This document shows positions 26,599 to 39,232 of a stretch of 64,000 nucleotides of DNA, one piece after another. Both the position numbers and the translations under genes were made by a program. Source of the stretch: Haemaphysalis longicornis (lineage: Eukaryota; Arthropoda; Arachnida; Ixodida; Ixodidae); assembly GCA_013339765.2 (NCBI GenBank), contig CM023454.1, forward strand, positions 59,167,826-59,231,825, given 5' to 3'. Every line of letters begins with the position of its first letter. Position 1 is the stretch's first letter. The notes beneath the pieces are model-generated. The model saw only the letters and a list, made by a program, of their open reading frames with translations, searched no databases and had not been told where the DNA came from.

Positions 26599-26980
26599 AC
26601 ACGGGTGACTGCGACAGTGTTGGCGCTGCTCCTGTGCCCACTGAAGCCTGCCGTGGGAGTCGCTCGTTTATGTTGGCCGGGGAAGACGATGTCGCTGAAG
26701 ATTGGGCTGGAAACCGAAGGTCAAGTTCCATCCACGTATTGGGTTCAATGAAAGTTGCTTTGTCAGGCCTTCCTAGGAATTGCACGCAGGCGTAGTGGCT
26801 GTTCCCAACCACGTTTTGTGGTAGTGCGTACGAGCAATCGGAGCACCAGGATACCACGGGCAGCCATGAAACGAGAATGCAAGCAAAGCCTGCTTGTTAA
26901 AAACAACACGGGTGAATGCGACGCCGTTCGCGCTGCTCCCGGGGTCACTCATGTAGTTGTCCTTTTACATGTACTTATAA
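26599..26980 (-). repeat. Tandem 5' UTR-like units upstream of the CR1-like ORF1
   Basis: The block AACACGGGTGAnTGCGAC followed by a GCGCTGCTCC block occurs near 26599 and again near 26906, about 307 bp apart in the same orientation. The flanking sequence is also partly alike (GCAGGTTTGT / GCAGGCTTTG on the minus strand). Monomeric 5' UTR or promoter repeats occur in several LINE families, so this is a plausible reading for two units here. Confidence 0.5.
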
Positions 26981-26984
26981 ATGT

Positions 26985-27135
26985 ACTTGCAATATTATCG
27001 AAAACTTGTTGCATCAAGTTGTTCCTGGAGTTTGTAGACCGCGAGAGGGAGCCCTGTCGGCTCAGATCTCTGCAACGCACTGTAGCTGAAAGGCTTGGTG
27101 TAAAATTTGCACAAAATATATATTTATTTTGTACT
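26985..27135. repeat. Direct repeat copy 2, beside the 5' end of the CR1-like LINE
   Basis: Partner of 22505-22665, same orientation. It is too long and too diverged for an ordinary LINE target duplication. It may be an older dispersed repeat, or part of the 5' leader of a second copy of the same LINE. Confidence 0.6.
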
Positions 27136-30100
27136 GAAGGCAAATGGCACCACATTGAATACAATTCTTGAGAATTGAACAGAGAAAGGCATTTCATATC
27201 CACGCCGGCACCACAACAGACATTGTTGGGACCAATGTATTCTGTACTGTTTTGCCAATATTAAAAATCAGATTCAATTTTTTTTGAGACTCAGAGAAAC
27301 GTTGAAGGTTAAATAAACTTCGCTTGGAAGTAAAAAAAAACATCATGCATTATCTTGATACTCAAGTTTGTACAGCTCGTGACTAGAGCCGTCTCAGATG
27401 CTCATTATGGGCGGCAATTTCGAGGTAGCTACGTCGTTATAATTGCATATGCTTGATTTCTTGTACAGACGAAAAAACATCTCAGATGAGGTAAAATTAT
27501 ACAGAATAAATTAGAAAATAGGTAGTTTCCAAGTTAACTCTTGACGCAGTCCATTTTCGGCGCACTAATAAATTACTGCTCCGTATCGCAGACTTAGCTA
27601 TCTAGATGAAGTTGTTTTACTTAACCAACTAGGATGAGTCCCCCTTTTTACATCTTATCGGGCTAAAACAATCACCAGAAAGTTTATGTTCGAAATTGTT
27701 ACACTGCCACGCATTCAACCTCATTTTTGCCCAAAACATGCAATGACTTCATTTGTGTTGCCCATTCCATCACCACCATATTCAATCTGACTCCATTTAA
27801 AATGCCTTGATTATTTACTCACGTCGTAATGACCTGCTTTAATTTAAATTTTTCATTCTGGTTCCCGCTATGTTACCATTGCAGTGTCATATACGGCGTG
27901 CTGAAATTCAGTGTGATGAACTGTGATTTATGTGTCCTTCTGTGCAGCTGCTTTTGTTTTTTTTTTGTATGAGCATGCGACAGATCTGCTTAAGATGATC
28001 TGTAAACTGAAATTGTCAAAACGATTCAGCTCTTTTTGGCCTAGTGTACACGATAACACTATCATTGTACGCTTCTTGTTCTTGTGTGTGCATGCACTGC
28101 AAAAACAATGGCTGCTTTTCGCCTCTTTATCTCTTTTTTTTCCCGCTGTTGGTGGAAAGGGTAGCCACTGGTTTGTTTTCTCGGAAAGCGTTGGCGTTCG
28201 GATATAAAGTATAGAGGATACTATTTGATTGCCAAGTCTATTGTTTTCTTTTGTTTTCGTGTTAACTCTGCACTGAGTTGTAAACAAGTCAAAATAGACC
28301 ATACGAACTTGATGTTCTTCAATATATTGTTCTTTGCAAATCATTTTTGTGCTTGTATGGTTTCTTTTTTACCTTTCTTGCGACTCTCCTCCACAATGTA
28401 TTGTTAGCCTGAAGGTACAATAAATAAATAAAAAAAAATAAATATACGTATAATATATTTTTTAACAGGTACACACAGGCCCTTCTGCATGTAGTTAGCG
28501 TGCACGTGCTGATGATCACGTAGTTGTTTGTTGCGCCACATGTCACGACTGAATGCCGGGAACACATGCACTGAACAGCACTGTTTTTTTTTGCATAGAA
28601 GTTGGAAACTACATTTCGCTCCTCATAATAGGAGTACTTGCAGTTGATTTTCTTAACACATTTCTCTGTGTATTTTCTGGTATGAATTGCAATTCTTAAG
28701 TTCTTCCTGCTCAGGTTGTAAAATGTGGCCTGGTGTATTAGGATTTCTCTAACTTCATCACATGCGTTGTTTGCAAATTACATCGAGACTACTATATAAA
28801 TGTAAAGGCAAAAGTATAAAGACAATCCAGTCTTTCGACCATCAGAAATTCGCCGTTCCGGAACTTGTGACGTTCTCTTCAAGAACATTCTTAGATGGCG
28901 CGCTGAAAATGAGTGGGCAGTTGAATTGACTGCTTCTGTACCTGAATTCCTAGTATTTTTTCGTGCGGCAACATAACGTGCTTGCTGGCACTTTAGCCGC
29001 AGGAGCCCATTTCTTGCTTGGGAATACATTTGACTCATGAAGTTGGAAAAATATTCAGAATGGTTAGCTTGGTGCTAATCAAAGCTAGTTTCACTATTTC
29101 ATGCGGATTCTTTCCTGAATTGACTGTTTATGGAAGTGTTTTTACAGCTTTTCTAACATCACGAACAGCCGAGATGATATTGTTTGATTCAGAGCTGAGG
29201 CCTAGTGCTGCTCATTTGTGAAACATACTGATCCGCCGGCCAACTGAAAGTCTCCCGTCAGAGGCTCACAAGTGCGCCTGCGTGGGAGTGTTCAAGAGAG
29301 GGGTGGCGCGACGTGCAGGCAAGCCCACGGTACCCCGACAAACTAACAAGCTAAGCTGTCTTCAACTTCTCCTATTGTGCAAGATTTCGTTTTAAAGAGC
29401 TAATGCAGCGACTTTAGAATTGCAGTCAATACGAATCCATGATACTCGCTACATCAACTAGCTCAGTAAGCCAAAATAGCATAGTAAAGTGTCTCCGTTC
29501 TAAGGGATCCCAGGAAGATCGTAAAATGAGACCCGAAGAATATTCTTCTTGGTTGATAACTTCGCGCATATCCACAGTACGTTCCAGCTGTGCCATGTTT
29601 GTAAAAAATTTGATTTTTTTTCTCGTAGTTTTTGATATCATGCAGTATGTGTCTACTTCTAACCAAAATATATTTAGCCGTAACTTTTTCGGATGGCCCG
29701 AAATTCAAAGCGGGGTTGTTTAACATCGGGCCTAATTTAAGAGTTAGTCATTTTTTTGCGAAACTACATTTTGAAATGAGAGCAAATTCTTTCACGTGTT
29801 CCCAACGTGGTCATTAAATTTCATTTGTTTTTTCTTTCTTGCTCAGTAATGCTTTCATACAGAGATCATTACCCTTTACACAAAACATATACTTTATGCA
29901 AATCATTGGGAAGTCACTTTCACGGCAGCACGTCGTAGAAAACCCAGAGTATAGGGCTCCTTTGTCGCGCGGTGTGCGCTCCAGGAATGAAATGATGACA
30001 CATGTTTTGATCACAATGCATTGATAAGTAAAGGCCTAGATATGAGGAGAATTTGAGGAAAATCACAGATTTGCTTTTTGTTTGTTTGTTATATGTTTTT

Positions 30101-30239
30101 GCGTTTTATGTTTCTTTGTGTTTTTCAGTTTTTTTCTGCAACTTGCCTGCCGTTGTATCTTCACGGTGTTTTACGCAATAATATTATTCAGTGCGTTTCT
30201 TTCTAAACGCTACAAGACCATGTGAGTAGAACTTGAAGG
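27136..30239. other. AT-rich noncoding stretch, nothing recognised
   Basis: Frames up to 138 codons (27928-28344 on -) have no recognisable motif. A short A-rich run, AATAAATAAATAAAA, lies near 28420. I see no tRNA-like element. Confidence 0.45.
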
Positions 30240-30800
30240 TTGTATTTCATTACTATGGGAACGAGTCTGCGCACGAAGCCGCTCGAGGCTTTACCGACCG
30301 AGCGGATGGCCCTTCCGATGCGGAGCTCGTAAAAATTTCAGGCAGGGACAGGCTGTTATAGTACAGTGATATCATCGGTCATTACAGTTTAGGCCGGGCC
30401 CGCTTCCCACCCGCCACCCATCCCTCAGTAAACGGCATTCAGTGGTCTAGGGCGACTGCTACAGACCCACTCGTACCCAAATCCCCTAGTGTATAGCTAT
30501 TGCTACTCAGGGCGCTATTCCCCCCTCCCCCCTTCCCCCCCCCCCCCCCCCCAGTGTCATAGATGTCAGGTACGAGCGGACCTGGCGCACATGCTATGGC
30601 AGTGTCTGGAGGCGATCACAAATGGCCGCACACTCACTAACAGTGAGCAGTGAGAGACCGTGCTGCTCAGCTACAGCCCGGAAGATCAACCCTGGGCCGT
30701 CAATCTGGCTGAGGACGCTGCCAGACCCAAGGGCTCACGGCCCACGACTAAGATACACAGCTGGCAAATTGAATAAAATTTACTCTCTATCTGTAAATAT
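30240..30800 (+). mobile_element. 5'-truncated 3' end of an RNase H-bearing LINE
   Basis: On + the segment reads NESAHEAARGF, the end of a LINE RNase H domain, then a long block with a conserved IGHYSLGRARFPP pattern, then CQVRADLAHMLWQC, the cysteine/histidine C-terminal motif of I/R1-type tick-like LINE ORF2, then LAEDAA. It closes with AATAAAATTTACTCTCTATC, a 3' end of the kind shared with the fragment at 47.5-47.86 kb. A run of about 33 nearly pure C bases (30520-30552) interrupts the reading just before the Cys/His motif. It is not the same family as the I-clade copies A and B. Confidence 0.65.
30520..30552. repeat. Poly-C tract inside the LINE C-terminal region
   Basis: Runs of C broken only by two TT/T interruptions; the last unbroken run is about 18 C. 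It lies where the coding frame should carry the first part of the Cys/His motif. Confidence 0.9.
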
Positions 30801-33664
30801 TCAATCTGGTAATTCAAAGAAAAATTCCCTTCAAAGCCTAAATTGACCATTTATTAGGAGATTTATAATATGGTCAGCAACAAAACTTTAGAGAGAAAAT
30901 TTACAGCAGGCGTAAATAATGAATAAACTATACGAACCTCCCCTCATGCATATATTTGTGGCTTGACGTCGCTAAATTAGGCCGAGGTGCACGGGCAAGT
31001 AGTTGCGGGGGTCGACATTGTCGCCTTCCAAAACTTCTTGCTGGAAGAGAAATGTTTTTCCAGAGAAAATATTGGGGTATCGAGACAATAAAACAATCGG
31101 GGCACGAAGAAAAATTTCAAGCATATATAATAGGTGGACCAGGAACACACTGTTCGACTTCTTTGGCTCTCTCTTAGAGCTGTTCAAGAAGAAATCAAAT
31201 CTGAAATCAGCCTGTTCTTCCTTTTTTGTGTGGCCAGTGTCGCTCCCCTCAACAAGAGTAAAAGGTCGAACGACTCATCCCTCGTTCCTAGTTTGTGCTA
31301 ATTTTATCAAGTGAGCTTGATTGTGCTGCGCAAACAAACTATTTATCGATACGCGGCGATTTCGCATAACGCCTGACCAGTGTGTCGAAATATATTTTAA
31401 AGTGAAGCTGTAGTGTTGAACAAGAGCGAAAACCGGTCTATTGTACCGACTCATCCTCGCAGTGCACAAATAACGGGATAAAGAGGAGGATTACCCTGGT
31501 CAGCAGCTGAGTGTTTTCAACCTGTGAGTCTTCTCAATGGTGCCGTATGTAAGTCAAAAACGCCCAAGTGAAACAAAAAACGCTTCCCCCCGCGGGAATA
31601 GAACCGAGGCCTCTGGCATTATGAAGCCGCCGTCTATGTATTTGCTCCTTTGAACTTGGTCGAAGTGGCTTAGAAGACTTAAACGACAAAAAAAAGGAAT
31701 TCGTGATTTGAAAGTTTGCGTTTAACTATTGTTGCCGTTTGACGGAGTGGGTATCAATTTTGTTTGGTTTCGGTCTCGGTTTTGTTCTATAACCAAAAGT
31801 TTCATTCCGGTCTAGACTTTTCGAGCGAAAAAAATGATGGTTTGTAACGCTTCATAATCGTTTGACTTTGCCTGCAGAAAAATTCAGAATTATGTAATTT
31901 TGAACATACTGGGAAAAAAGGAATCAAGACCAAACCATTAGTAACACTTATAGTATATTCAAAAATGCATGTATAATGTAACTATACACAGGCAAAATGC
32001 TGAAGAGAACTGGGCTCCCATTTTCGTATAATTATTTTAATGTGCAGCTGGAAAACAGGCTCGAGGTTTCCACTCCGGTATCAGTAAAAGTGCATTTTGG
32101 CAGTCGCCAACGCGGCAGTCAGGTCTGATAGGCGAGTCATTTCATTGGGGTTACTTATAGAATGATTATGTGCAAACATTTCAAACCTCCAGAAAATAGG
32201 GGTGCTGCTGGAGTATGCTCGTTTTTTTAGCATACCATCAGGGTTTAGTACTCGTGCACTAAAACCTTTAAAATATTTTCACACATCTCCAGATCAGGCT
32301 GTGTAATTTGCCGCCAAATCCAATGTCACGTTATTAATATTCCAACTTAAAAACGTCTCTCTCTTGGCACCCAAAAAAACTACGGCGAACCGTTTCTCAA
32401 CAAATATTCTGAAAACTGAGCCGGAGAGAGAAAGTAGCAACGATAAAAATCAGTTCCTTCTGATCACCAATTAGACACCCAAGCAAGCGAAGAACAAAAA
32501 AAATTGGTATATACATGTTGCATATCCACATGCCAAGCGTAACTTTCTAGAAAGTATGAAACTGAAGCATGCGCTGAACCGCACTGTTGTTCCCGCTGTT
32601 TTTTCTCTGTGTCCTACAGCACTTGCGTACAAGCTTAGCAAGGCTTGCAGCTGATTTCGTGGAGTGTGCGCATGTAATATATGGCTTTTGTAATTGATCC
32701 TGTATAGTTATGTGTACAGAGAATGTTGTATTTTGATTGTTTCGTACTTATTAAAAATATTTCAAAACCCCTCAAACAAAAATACCGCAGCACGAATGTA
32801 GGTGTGTTAACGGGAAAATAATCAATAATTCTTCGGCGTCTGCAGCGCCGTCAGATGCACGGAGGGATCAAGTAGGGAGCTGAGTAGTGATAAATGAGAC
32901 TGACGGAGAGAGTGCAAAAGCTTGCAAGCAGCAAGGGGGAGGTGGCAGCAAAACGAAAAGATATTTTATATCGGCAATTTTCTGCAACAGTAGTGTCGGC
33001 AATTTTCTACTTCACTCTCAGGAAAGTGAAATATATCTTAAAATACCTTGCGGGTTTACTCACACCCACAACGGAACGAATTTTCTTAAGGTTTTGCTCC
33101 TGAAGAGAAAAAAAATTACCTTTTAATTTTCGTTTTCGTTGGGGCCAAAAGATATTTTCTTTCTTTTTGGTTTCTGCGGTCGCTTCATTTTGGCACACTG
33201 ATCCTGGCACACAAACAATAGCACCAGAAACACTGGGGCTGCGTTTATTCAGGATAAATTTTTATCTGAAAATTATTGCTTACTATGACACCTTATCTAG
33301 ATAGCGCAGTCGTGTGGTGTTGCTGCAAAATTAGTCCAAGGAATGGTAGAAAGTCGTTGGCGTACTATATTTAACACGTGGCTGAAGTACAGATCACGTA
33401 TTTTCATAGTCACATATCAAGCTGAGAAAGTTGAGATACCCGTAGTAGGTTATGCCTTATCGAGTAACATGAAGTTTACCGTAGAGATCATGCATCGCAA
33501 AATTTACGGGATAAGTTTATTTCTTGACTGCGCAGAACCCTACCCAAGAAAAATGCGGACTGTGAACAAAAAAAAATAATTTGGCGTCATCTTTTTCACT
33601 GCAGAGATTTTGGAACCTGCGGGAAGTATATCCGGATCCCAACGCCCGCGGTTACACTTGCGGT
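30801..33664. other. AT-rich stretch; one weak tRNA-like patch
   Basis: No recognisable gene. At about 31590-31660 the minus strand has a B-box-like GGTTCTATTCC and paired GC blocks suggesting a degraded tRNA-derived SINE head, without a convincing cloverleaf. The frames at 32887-33126 and 33343-33579 have no family resemblance. Confidence 0.4.
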
Positions 33665-33669
33665 GTAAC
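33665..33669. repeat. Target-site duplication GTAAC, left copy
   Basis: GTAAC sits directly outside the left LTR, and the identical GTAAC sits directly outside the right LTR at 39408-39412. Five base pairs is within the 4-6 bp normal for LTR elements. Confidence 0.9.
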
Positions 33670-33844
33670 TCTTGAAAGCCAGGAGGCAGACGCGTTAAAA
33701 CTAGCACCGGTTTATTAAGACCTTCGAGCGAGCGATTCGGTCGAGGAAGAAGATAACACGAGTCTCGCCCCTCGTGAGGCAGGCGCTTGTCCCCTCTTCC
33801 TTCTCGTCGTCTTCTTATCGTCTCAAACATCGCTTTTTGTAAGA
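33670..33844 (-). repeat. 3' LTR of the BEL/Pao element
   Basis: 175 bp, collinear with 39233-39407 without indels. Its outer terminal dinucleotides are mutated: TC in place of TG at the left edge and GA in place of CA at the right edge. Confidence 0.93.
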
Positions 33845-33889
33845 GGCTCGGGCCGGCCAAATAAAATAAATCAGGTTGGTTTAGCTTCT

Positions 33890-36800
33890 TCAATCTTCAA
33901 TGCTTGGAGTGTATGGATCTGAAGCCTCAAGACGGTAAAGGAATTGAATTGGTCGTCGCAAATTGGTTCCGGCCGATGTACGCACTTCACAGGAACGAAC
34001 CTTTCCGTCTCTACATTGGAAAAGCTCAGTCACTCGACCCAACTTCCACATTTGGCGGGGCGCGTTCCTCTCTCCAATAAGGACAACGTCTCCGAGATGT
34101 ATAGAATACGTACCTGTCCTTGGACTGATGTGCGCGGAGCGTAGTTCATGCAGGTATTCGCGTCGCCATCTGGTCCAGAGTCTTTCGAGTAGTTGCTCTC
34201 GGTGTTTCCATCTCCCACGAAGTTTCTCGGCAGAAGTTTCAGGGGCTGTATTGGGGCACGAACTTTCTTGGGGCAACATTGTTAGACGCTGCCCAATGAG
34301 GAAGTGGCCTGGAGTTAGCGGATTAGGTTCGTAGGGTTCTGAATAGACGTACGTGATGGGCCTTGAATTCACTATTGCTTCTACTGGAGTTAGAATGGTG
34401 GCAAGTTCCTCGAAATTCAGGCTGTTCTTTCCGATTGTTTTCTTTAGGGTTTGTCTTGATTGTCCGAATTATTCGTTCCCAAAACCCTCCCCACCAGGGG
34501 GCTTGTTCAACAATAAATTTCCAGTGGAGGCAGTTTTCCGAACAATATCCCTGAATTTCATCTCCTTTCATGAGAGTCCATAGCCGCTTAATGTCTTTAG
34601 AAGCACTTTTAAAAGTCTTCCCATTGTCGTAATATATGATCCTGCAGAGGCCTCGCCGAGCAACAAATCGCCGGAACGCGAGGAGGAACTGTTGCGCTGA
34701 CAAGTTACTCTCAAGTTCAAGATGAACAGCTCGGACGACTGCGCAGGTAAAAACCAGTATATAGGACTTCTCCATCATTCCGTTCCGCTTGTGCAGTAGA
34801 GGTCCGGCAAAGTCTGTGCCCGTTACCTCAAAAGGGGGAGATGGCACAGTTCTGTTGGCTGGCAGGGGCGCAAGTGGCTCGCAATAAGGCTTGGCAGAGT
34901 ATCGTCGGGAGACTGTACATTCGTGAATGACCTTCTTCACTACTTGCCTGGCCCTGATGATCCAAAAAACTTCTCGCAGTTCGGCAAGCCCAAGGCTGAC
35001 ACCCGCGTGTAAAATCCTGCGGTGTTCCTGGATTACCAAGAGTCTTGTGAATGGGCCTGTAGCAGGTAGGAAGACTGGGTGCTTAGAGCTTTCACTTAGA
35101 TTACTGAACTGAAGTCGCCCCCCTACCCTCAGTATTCCTTCCTCGTCGAAATAGGGGTCGAAGCGTTTTAGCAACGAAGTCATTACAGTGACAGTTGATC
35201 CAAACGGGTCTTGTTGAGTCTGCCGGATCCAATACAATTCAGCTGCTTGTGTCTCACTCGTTTGGAGGTTTCCAGCACGTTTACTCATAGGATTCTTGCA
35301 GTTATCAATGAACCTCTTCAGCCAAGCGGTTACTCGTACGAGACGGTTGTATGAGCTGTATGATTTGATATCTGTAACCGCACACAGGAGAATCAGGTTG
35401 GGTGAAGGCAACGTACTTTCTTCGCCTATGCTGTCGATATCTACGTAGTGGTCAAAATCTGGGATGTCGTTGATGTCGGTGGCCGCTGACGCAAGAAAGT
35501 TCGGTCCATTCCACCAAAGTGAGCTTTCTAAAAGTTGTTGTGCAGTGATTCCCCTGGAGAGTAAATCCGCTGGATTTAGCTCCCCAGGACAATGTTTCCA
35601 GGCGTTGACGTCTGTCAGCGACTGTATTTCGGCGACTCGATTTGCGACAAAGGGCTTCCATTTCTTCGTTGAGTTGTTTATCCTATGGAGCGCAATCGTA
35701 GAGTCAGTCCACGTAACTGTGTCCATGCCTTCTATGTCCAAAGCCTGTTTAAGTGACTTTGCGAGTCTAGCTGCTACAAGGGCTCCCATCAGTTCTAAGC
35801 GCGGCAAGGTCAACTTCCGCAATGGTGACACTCTTGTCTTGGCGAGGAGCCCCTCGATAGTGGTGGCCTCGTTCCTTCTTGAGTTTTCATATACAGCACT
35901 GCTCCGTAAGCTACCGGACTTGCATCGCTGAATGCATGAATCGCTGTGTTGACACGCCTGTCATCCGGGGAACAACCCAAGTATCTTGGGAACGGAAACT
36001 TTGCAATATCTTTTAGTTCCTCCGTCCACACTATCCAATCTTTAAGCAAGCACTCAGGTAGAGGCTCGTCCCAGGAGTACTTCTGCATCCATAACTTCTA
36101 GTATTAGTAGCTTAGTTAGGAGTACGAAAGGGGCTAGAAGACCAAAAGGGTCATATATCTGGGAGGCGAAGCTTAGGATTTCTCTTTTGGTTCTTTTGGG
36201 TTCTTCCTGTTGGTTGAGCATGTGCTGTAGGGGTGGTTTTAGAGTGTCCGCCCTGGTGTTCCAGACCAGACAAAGGACCTTCTTTTCTTCACCTCTGTCG
36301 AACTTGAGGGGATCGCTCTCGCTGTAACTATCACGCAAACGTCTGCTGTTGGTAGTCCATTTCGTCAAGCGCATTCCCGCGTCTTGTAAAATGTGTAAGC
36401 AATCGTACACAAATGTCCTTGCCTCCTCGTCATTGCTGGCTCCGATTACGAGGTCATCAACATAAAAGTGATCCTTCAAACGAGGAGCGATCTTCGGGTA
36501 CTGGTTTTCCACCTGACCGAAATGGTGTCGTAGTGTTGCTGTGAGAAGAAAGGGACTACTCGACGCACCGATGGGAACTCTGGTAATTCTGTAGTCCTCT
36601 ATGTTTGACGAGTTTTCTTCATACCAGAGGAAGCGGAATGCATCGCGATCTCTCTTCACCAAGGAAACCTGTAGAAAAGCTTTCTCTATATCTGCAGAAA
36701 TTCCCGTTCGATAGCTGCAGATTTTAAGGAGTAAGTGAAGAATATTCGGATTCAAGTTAGGTCCCACCCACAAAACGTCGTTTAGAGACGGACATCCAGG

Positions 36801-39086
36801 AGTGTGAGAAGACGCATCAAAGACAATGCGCCCCTTGGTTTTCTCTCTTTCTCGTTTTACCACAGCACGGTGGGGCATATAGTAAACAGGTCCTTGGATG
36901 GTGTCCGAGGTAACTTTCTCAGGAAAGTCATTGTGAAAGTAACTTCGAATGGTTATGTCGTATTCGTTTTGAAACTCCGGTTCTCGTCTTAGCTTGCGCT
37001 GTAAAGTCTCAAGCCTTCGACACGCCACATCTCTGTTATCTCTGAGCTCATGACGATTCGGGCGCCAGTGCAATTCGACATGGTAGCGCCCACTGCGCTT
37101 AAAAGTTGTTTCAGCGAAGGCCTTTAAGACGTCGTAGTCGTCTTCGGAAAGCTCTGCCTTATCACTTAGTCCGAGGTGCTCAAGTACCCAAAACGCCTTC
37201 ATATGCTCGTATATGCACTCTTCACTTGCCGCGTGAAAACTGATAACCTCTTGTGAACCGATGATCGGCGAAGTAACTGTAGCATCTCCATGTACCGTCC
37301 ACCCGAAGACTGTTTTCACCGCAGTGAGATTTCCGTTGAGGCGTTGAATGCCCCCTGTCACCAGTTTCCAATAAAAGTCCGCTCCGATAAGGAGGCTGAT
37401 GCCTGGTTCTGTCTGAGTTTCAAAGCAGGACAAGTCGGCGAAGGGCACTGCGTTGGCATCATGTTCCTGTAGAATTGATTGTTCTGTCAACCGAGACAAG
37501 TCATTACATATCTCGGGAACTTCGATGGCATCTATCTCAAACCCGTGGTTGTCGTACTGACTGTATAGGGTAAGCTGTACTCTTTTGTACCGCTTGCGAT
37601 GAAACGATGAGTTTCCAAAGCCAGAAATGGTCATCTGCGCCTCGGCGAGTTCCTTTGGTCGCAATTTCTTAGACAGCGTTTCCGTTATGAAGCTACGCTG
37701 ACTACCCCCGTCCAGCAGCAGTCTCACCAGATGTTTGGTAGCTGTTCCCTTGGCCCACACCCGTGCCGTTTGGAGAAGAACAGTTCTCTGAAGAGTCACG
37801 GACTCAGTCGCCGAACTCGACACCGTCGTCGGTCTTTCCGGTGGTCGGCGTCTCCAGTTTGAGTCGCACAAGGGAGTGATGTGGCGCCCCTGGCAATTGC
37901 GACATGAGAGTCTCCTCGCATTCTTGCATTCGTTGGCACGGTGAAGGGGCCTCGCGCATCGAAAGCAGCCTCCTTGTTGTTGCAACTTCGCTTTCTTTTG
38001 CTCTAACGTTAGCTGATCTGCACAGTCCTCTGTGATGTGGTCGTTAGAATCACAGAAAACACAGCCGTTGCGGGAAGACCGTACAATAAGCATAGAAGCA
38101 GAACCTTGAAAATGGTCCTTGACTTGACTACGGACTGGTTGTGTCTTGATTGGCGGGTCTATTGGTGATCCAGTCATCACCAAGGTGATCTCACGACTCC
38201 GTACTTCAAGGTGCAACAGATCCAGTAGCGCCGATACTTCATCAGGCCGTTCACCTCCCGTTCCTCGTGTTCACGTCTCTTTTAAAGTCAGTTGATTGAA
38301 TTTCAGTACGAGCTCACGGGGCAACGTCTGCAGTAGCGAAGTCTTCAACATTACTCCGTAGGCCGCGACATCCACACCGAGATTCTTCAATGATCTCACG
38401 TGGGTATGTATCTGTTCATGGAGCGTCTGAAGGCCGTTCAGGTCGTCCCAGGAGGTCACTCTAGGCAGGTTCAGCAATTTGCCCATGTGCTCGTTTATTA
38501 TAAGTGTTTTATCTCCATAACGCTGCTGCAGCAATTCTATGTCTGTAGGGTAGCTCTCATTGGTTGTTGATAAGTCGCTTATCATGCCTTCCGCTTTTCC
38601 CTTAAGGTAGCTGCGCAGGTACTTAAATTTGTCCACATTGTCTAGCGATGGATTTTTATGTATTGTAGATTCGAATTGGTCCCAAAATTCTGGCCAGCGA
38701 ATAAATTCTCCATCGAAAGGCTGTATGTCGTGCTTCGGCAGTCGAACCTGGACTCTTTTGCGGGATGGAGCGACCTCCTGACCTGTACTGATCGCCGAAG
38801 GGCACGTGGCCGCAAGTTTTCTCTCCGAGCGATAGATCATGCGATCTATTGAGTCCTGGTAATGTTCTGCTGAGGCAAATTCCTCGTCTAGCTCCTCATC
38901 TGGTACATGCTGCTCTATCTCTTTGTCCAGGTCGGCTAATATAGTCTTCTTCTATTTGAGTATGTTGAGGTGTTCATTCAGCTCACCGATAGATAGTGGG
39001 TTACCATCCAGCAGTGATTTCATCTCGTTAATGATTCTTGTCGTTGATGCGCGGTGCGTCCCCCGTTTCCGTTTCAAACTGTCCAT
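33890..39086 (-). pseudogene. BEL/Pao gag-pol polyprotein, disrupted
   Basis: The likely start is the ATG ending at 39086 (MDSLKRKRG). The gag frame is open except for a TAG at 38952-38954 and a TGA at 38271-38273; the same frame then continues to 36054. It holds zinc knuckles (CVFCDSNDHITEDC, CFRCARPLHRANEC, CRNCQGRHITPLC), a protease with LLLDGGSQRSFI where the usual motif is D-[ST]-G-S, and RT with YVDDLVIGASND. Frame changes follow near 36070, 35820 and 34350. RNase H (FSDAS, LELMGALVAARL, TDSTIALHRI) precedes an integrase with GTDFAGP, YYDNGKTF and GGFWERIIRT as the D,D,E residues. The zinc-binding end of the integrase reads CTVSRR, lacking the second Cys. The 33890-34372 frame is the C-terminal DUF5641-like domain (PLTPGHFLIG). 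Confidence 0.93.
38271..39086 (-). pseudogene. Gag portion of the BEL/Pao element
   Basis: The frame contains the capsid-like core LPKHDIQPFDGEFIRWPEFW followed by DQFESTIH and the FKYLRSYLKGKAEG block typical of BEL gag (DUF1759-like). One TAG interrupts it near the N-terminus (38952-38954) in an otherwise conserved helical segment (IGELNEHLNILK*KKTILAD), and one TGA closes it before the zinc knuckles. Both are single-base changes in an unbroken frame, unlike the pol part, which has frame changes. Confidence 0.9.
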
Positions 39087-39211
39087 GGTGAGGCCCGGTA
39101 CGTTGATGTCGCTCTGTCGCTCTGTTGATTCGATGCGCCGCTCGAGGTCCGGGGTGCCCTTTTCAATAGTCTTGCCTCATCGTTAGGGGTCTTTAACTGT
39201 GTAAACCTTGT

Positions 39212-39230
39212 ATCCTGGTCACGACACCAA
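39212..39230 (-). other. Likely primer-binding site of the BEL/Pao element
   Basis: Three bases inside the 5' LTR the minus strand reads TGGTGTCGTGACCAGGAT. It begins with TGG, as expected for pairing with a tRNA 3' CCA end. I do not assign the tRNA. Confidence 0.65.
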
Positions 39231-39232
39231 TA

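Larger units (their letters stand above)
22675..26980 (-). mobile_element. CR1-like non-LTR retrotransposon, near full length, decayed
   Basis: In sense orientation (minus strand) the order is: repeated 5' UTR units at 26.98-26.6 kb, ORF1 at 26.49-25.61 kb, an APE-type endonuclease around 25.4-25.0 kb, reverse transcriptase around 24.5-23.2 kb, the C-terminal tail at 23.1-22.8 kb, and an A/T-rich AATAA-type tail at 22672-22700. The protein motifs and the tail type fit the CR1 group of the Jockey superfamily; clade placement is by eye. Both ORFs contain many stops and frame changes, so the copy is dead. I could not find a convincing short target duplication. Confidence 0.75.

Noticed and set aside
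26450..26857. 135-codon minus frame as a host gene
   Set aside because: It overlaps the repeated 5' UTR units and ORF1 start of the CR1-like LINE in another frame, with no recognisable domain.
31590..31660. tRNA gene on the minus strand
   Set aside because: A B-box-like block and GC pairs are visible but no acceptable cloverleaf could be drawn.
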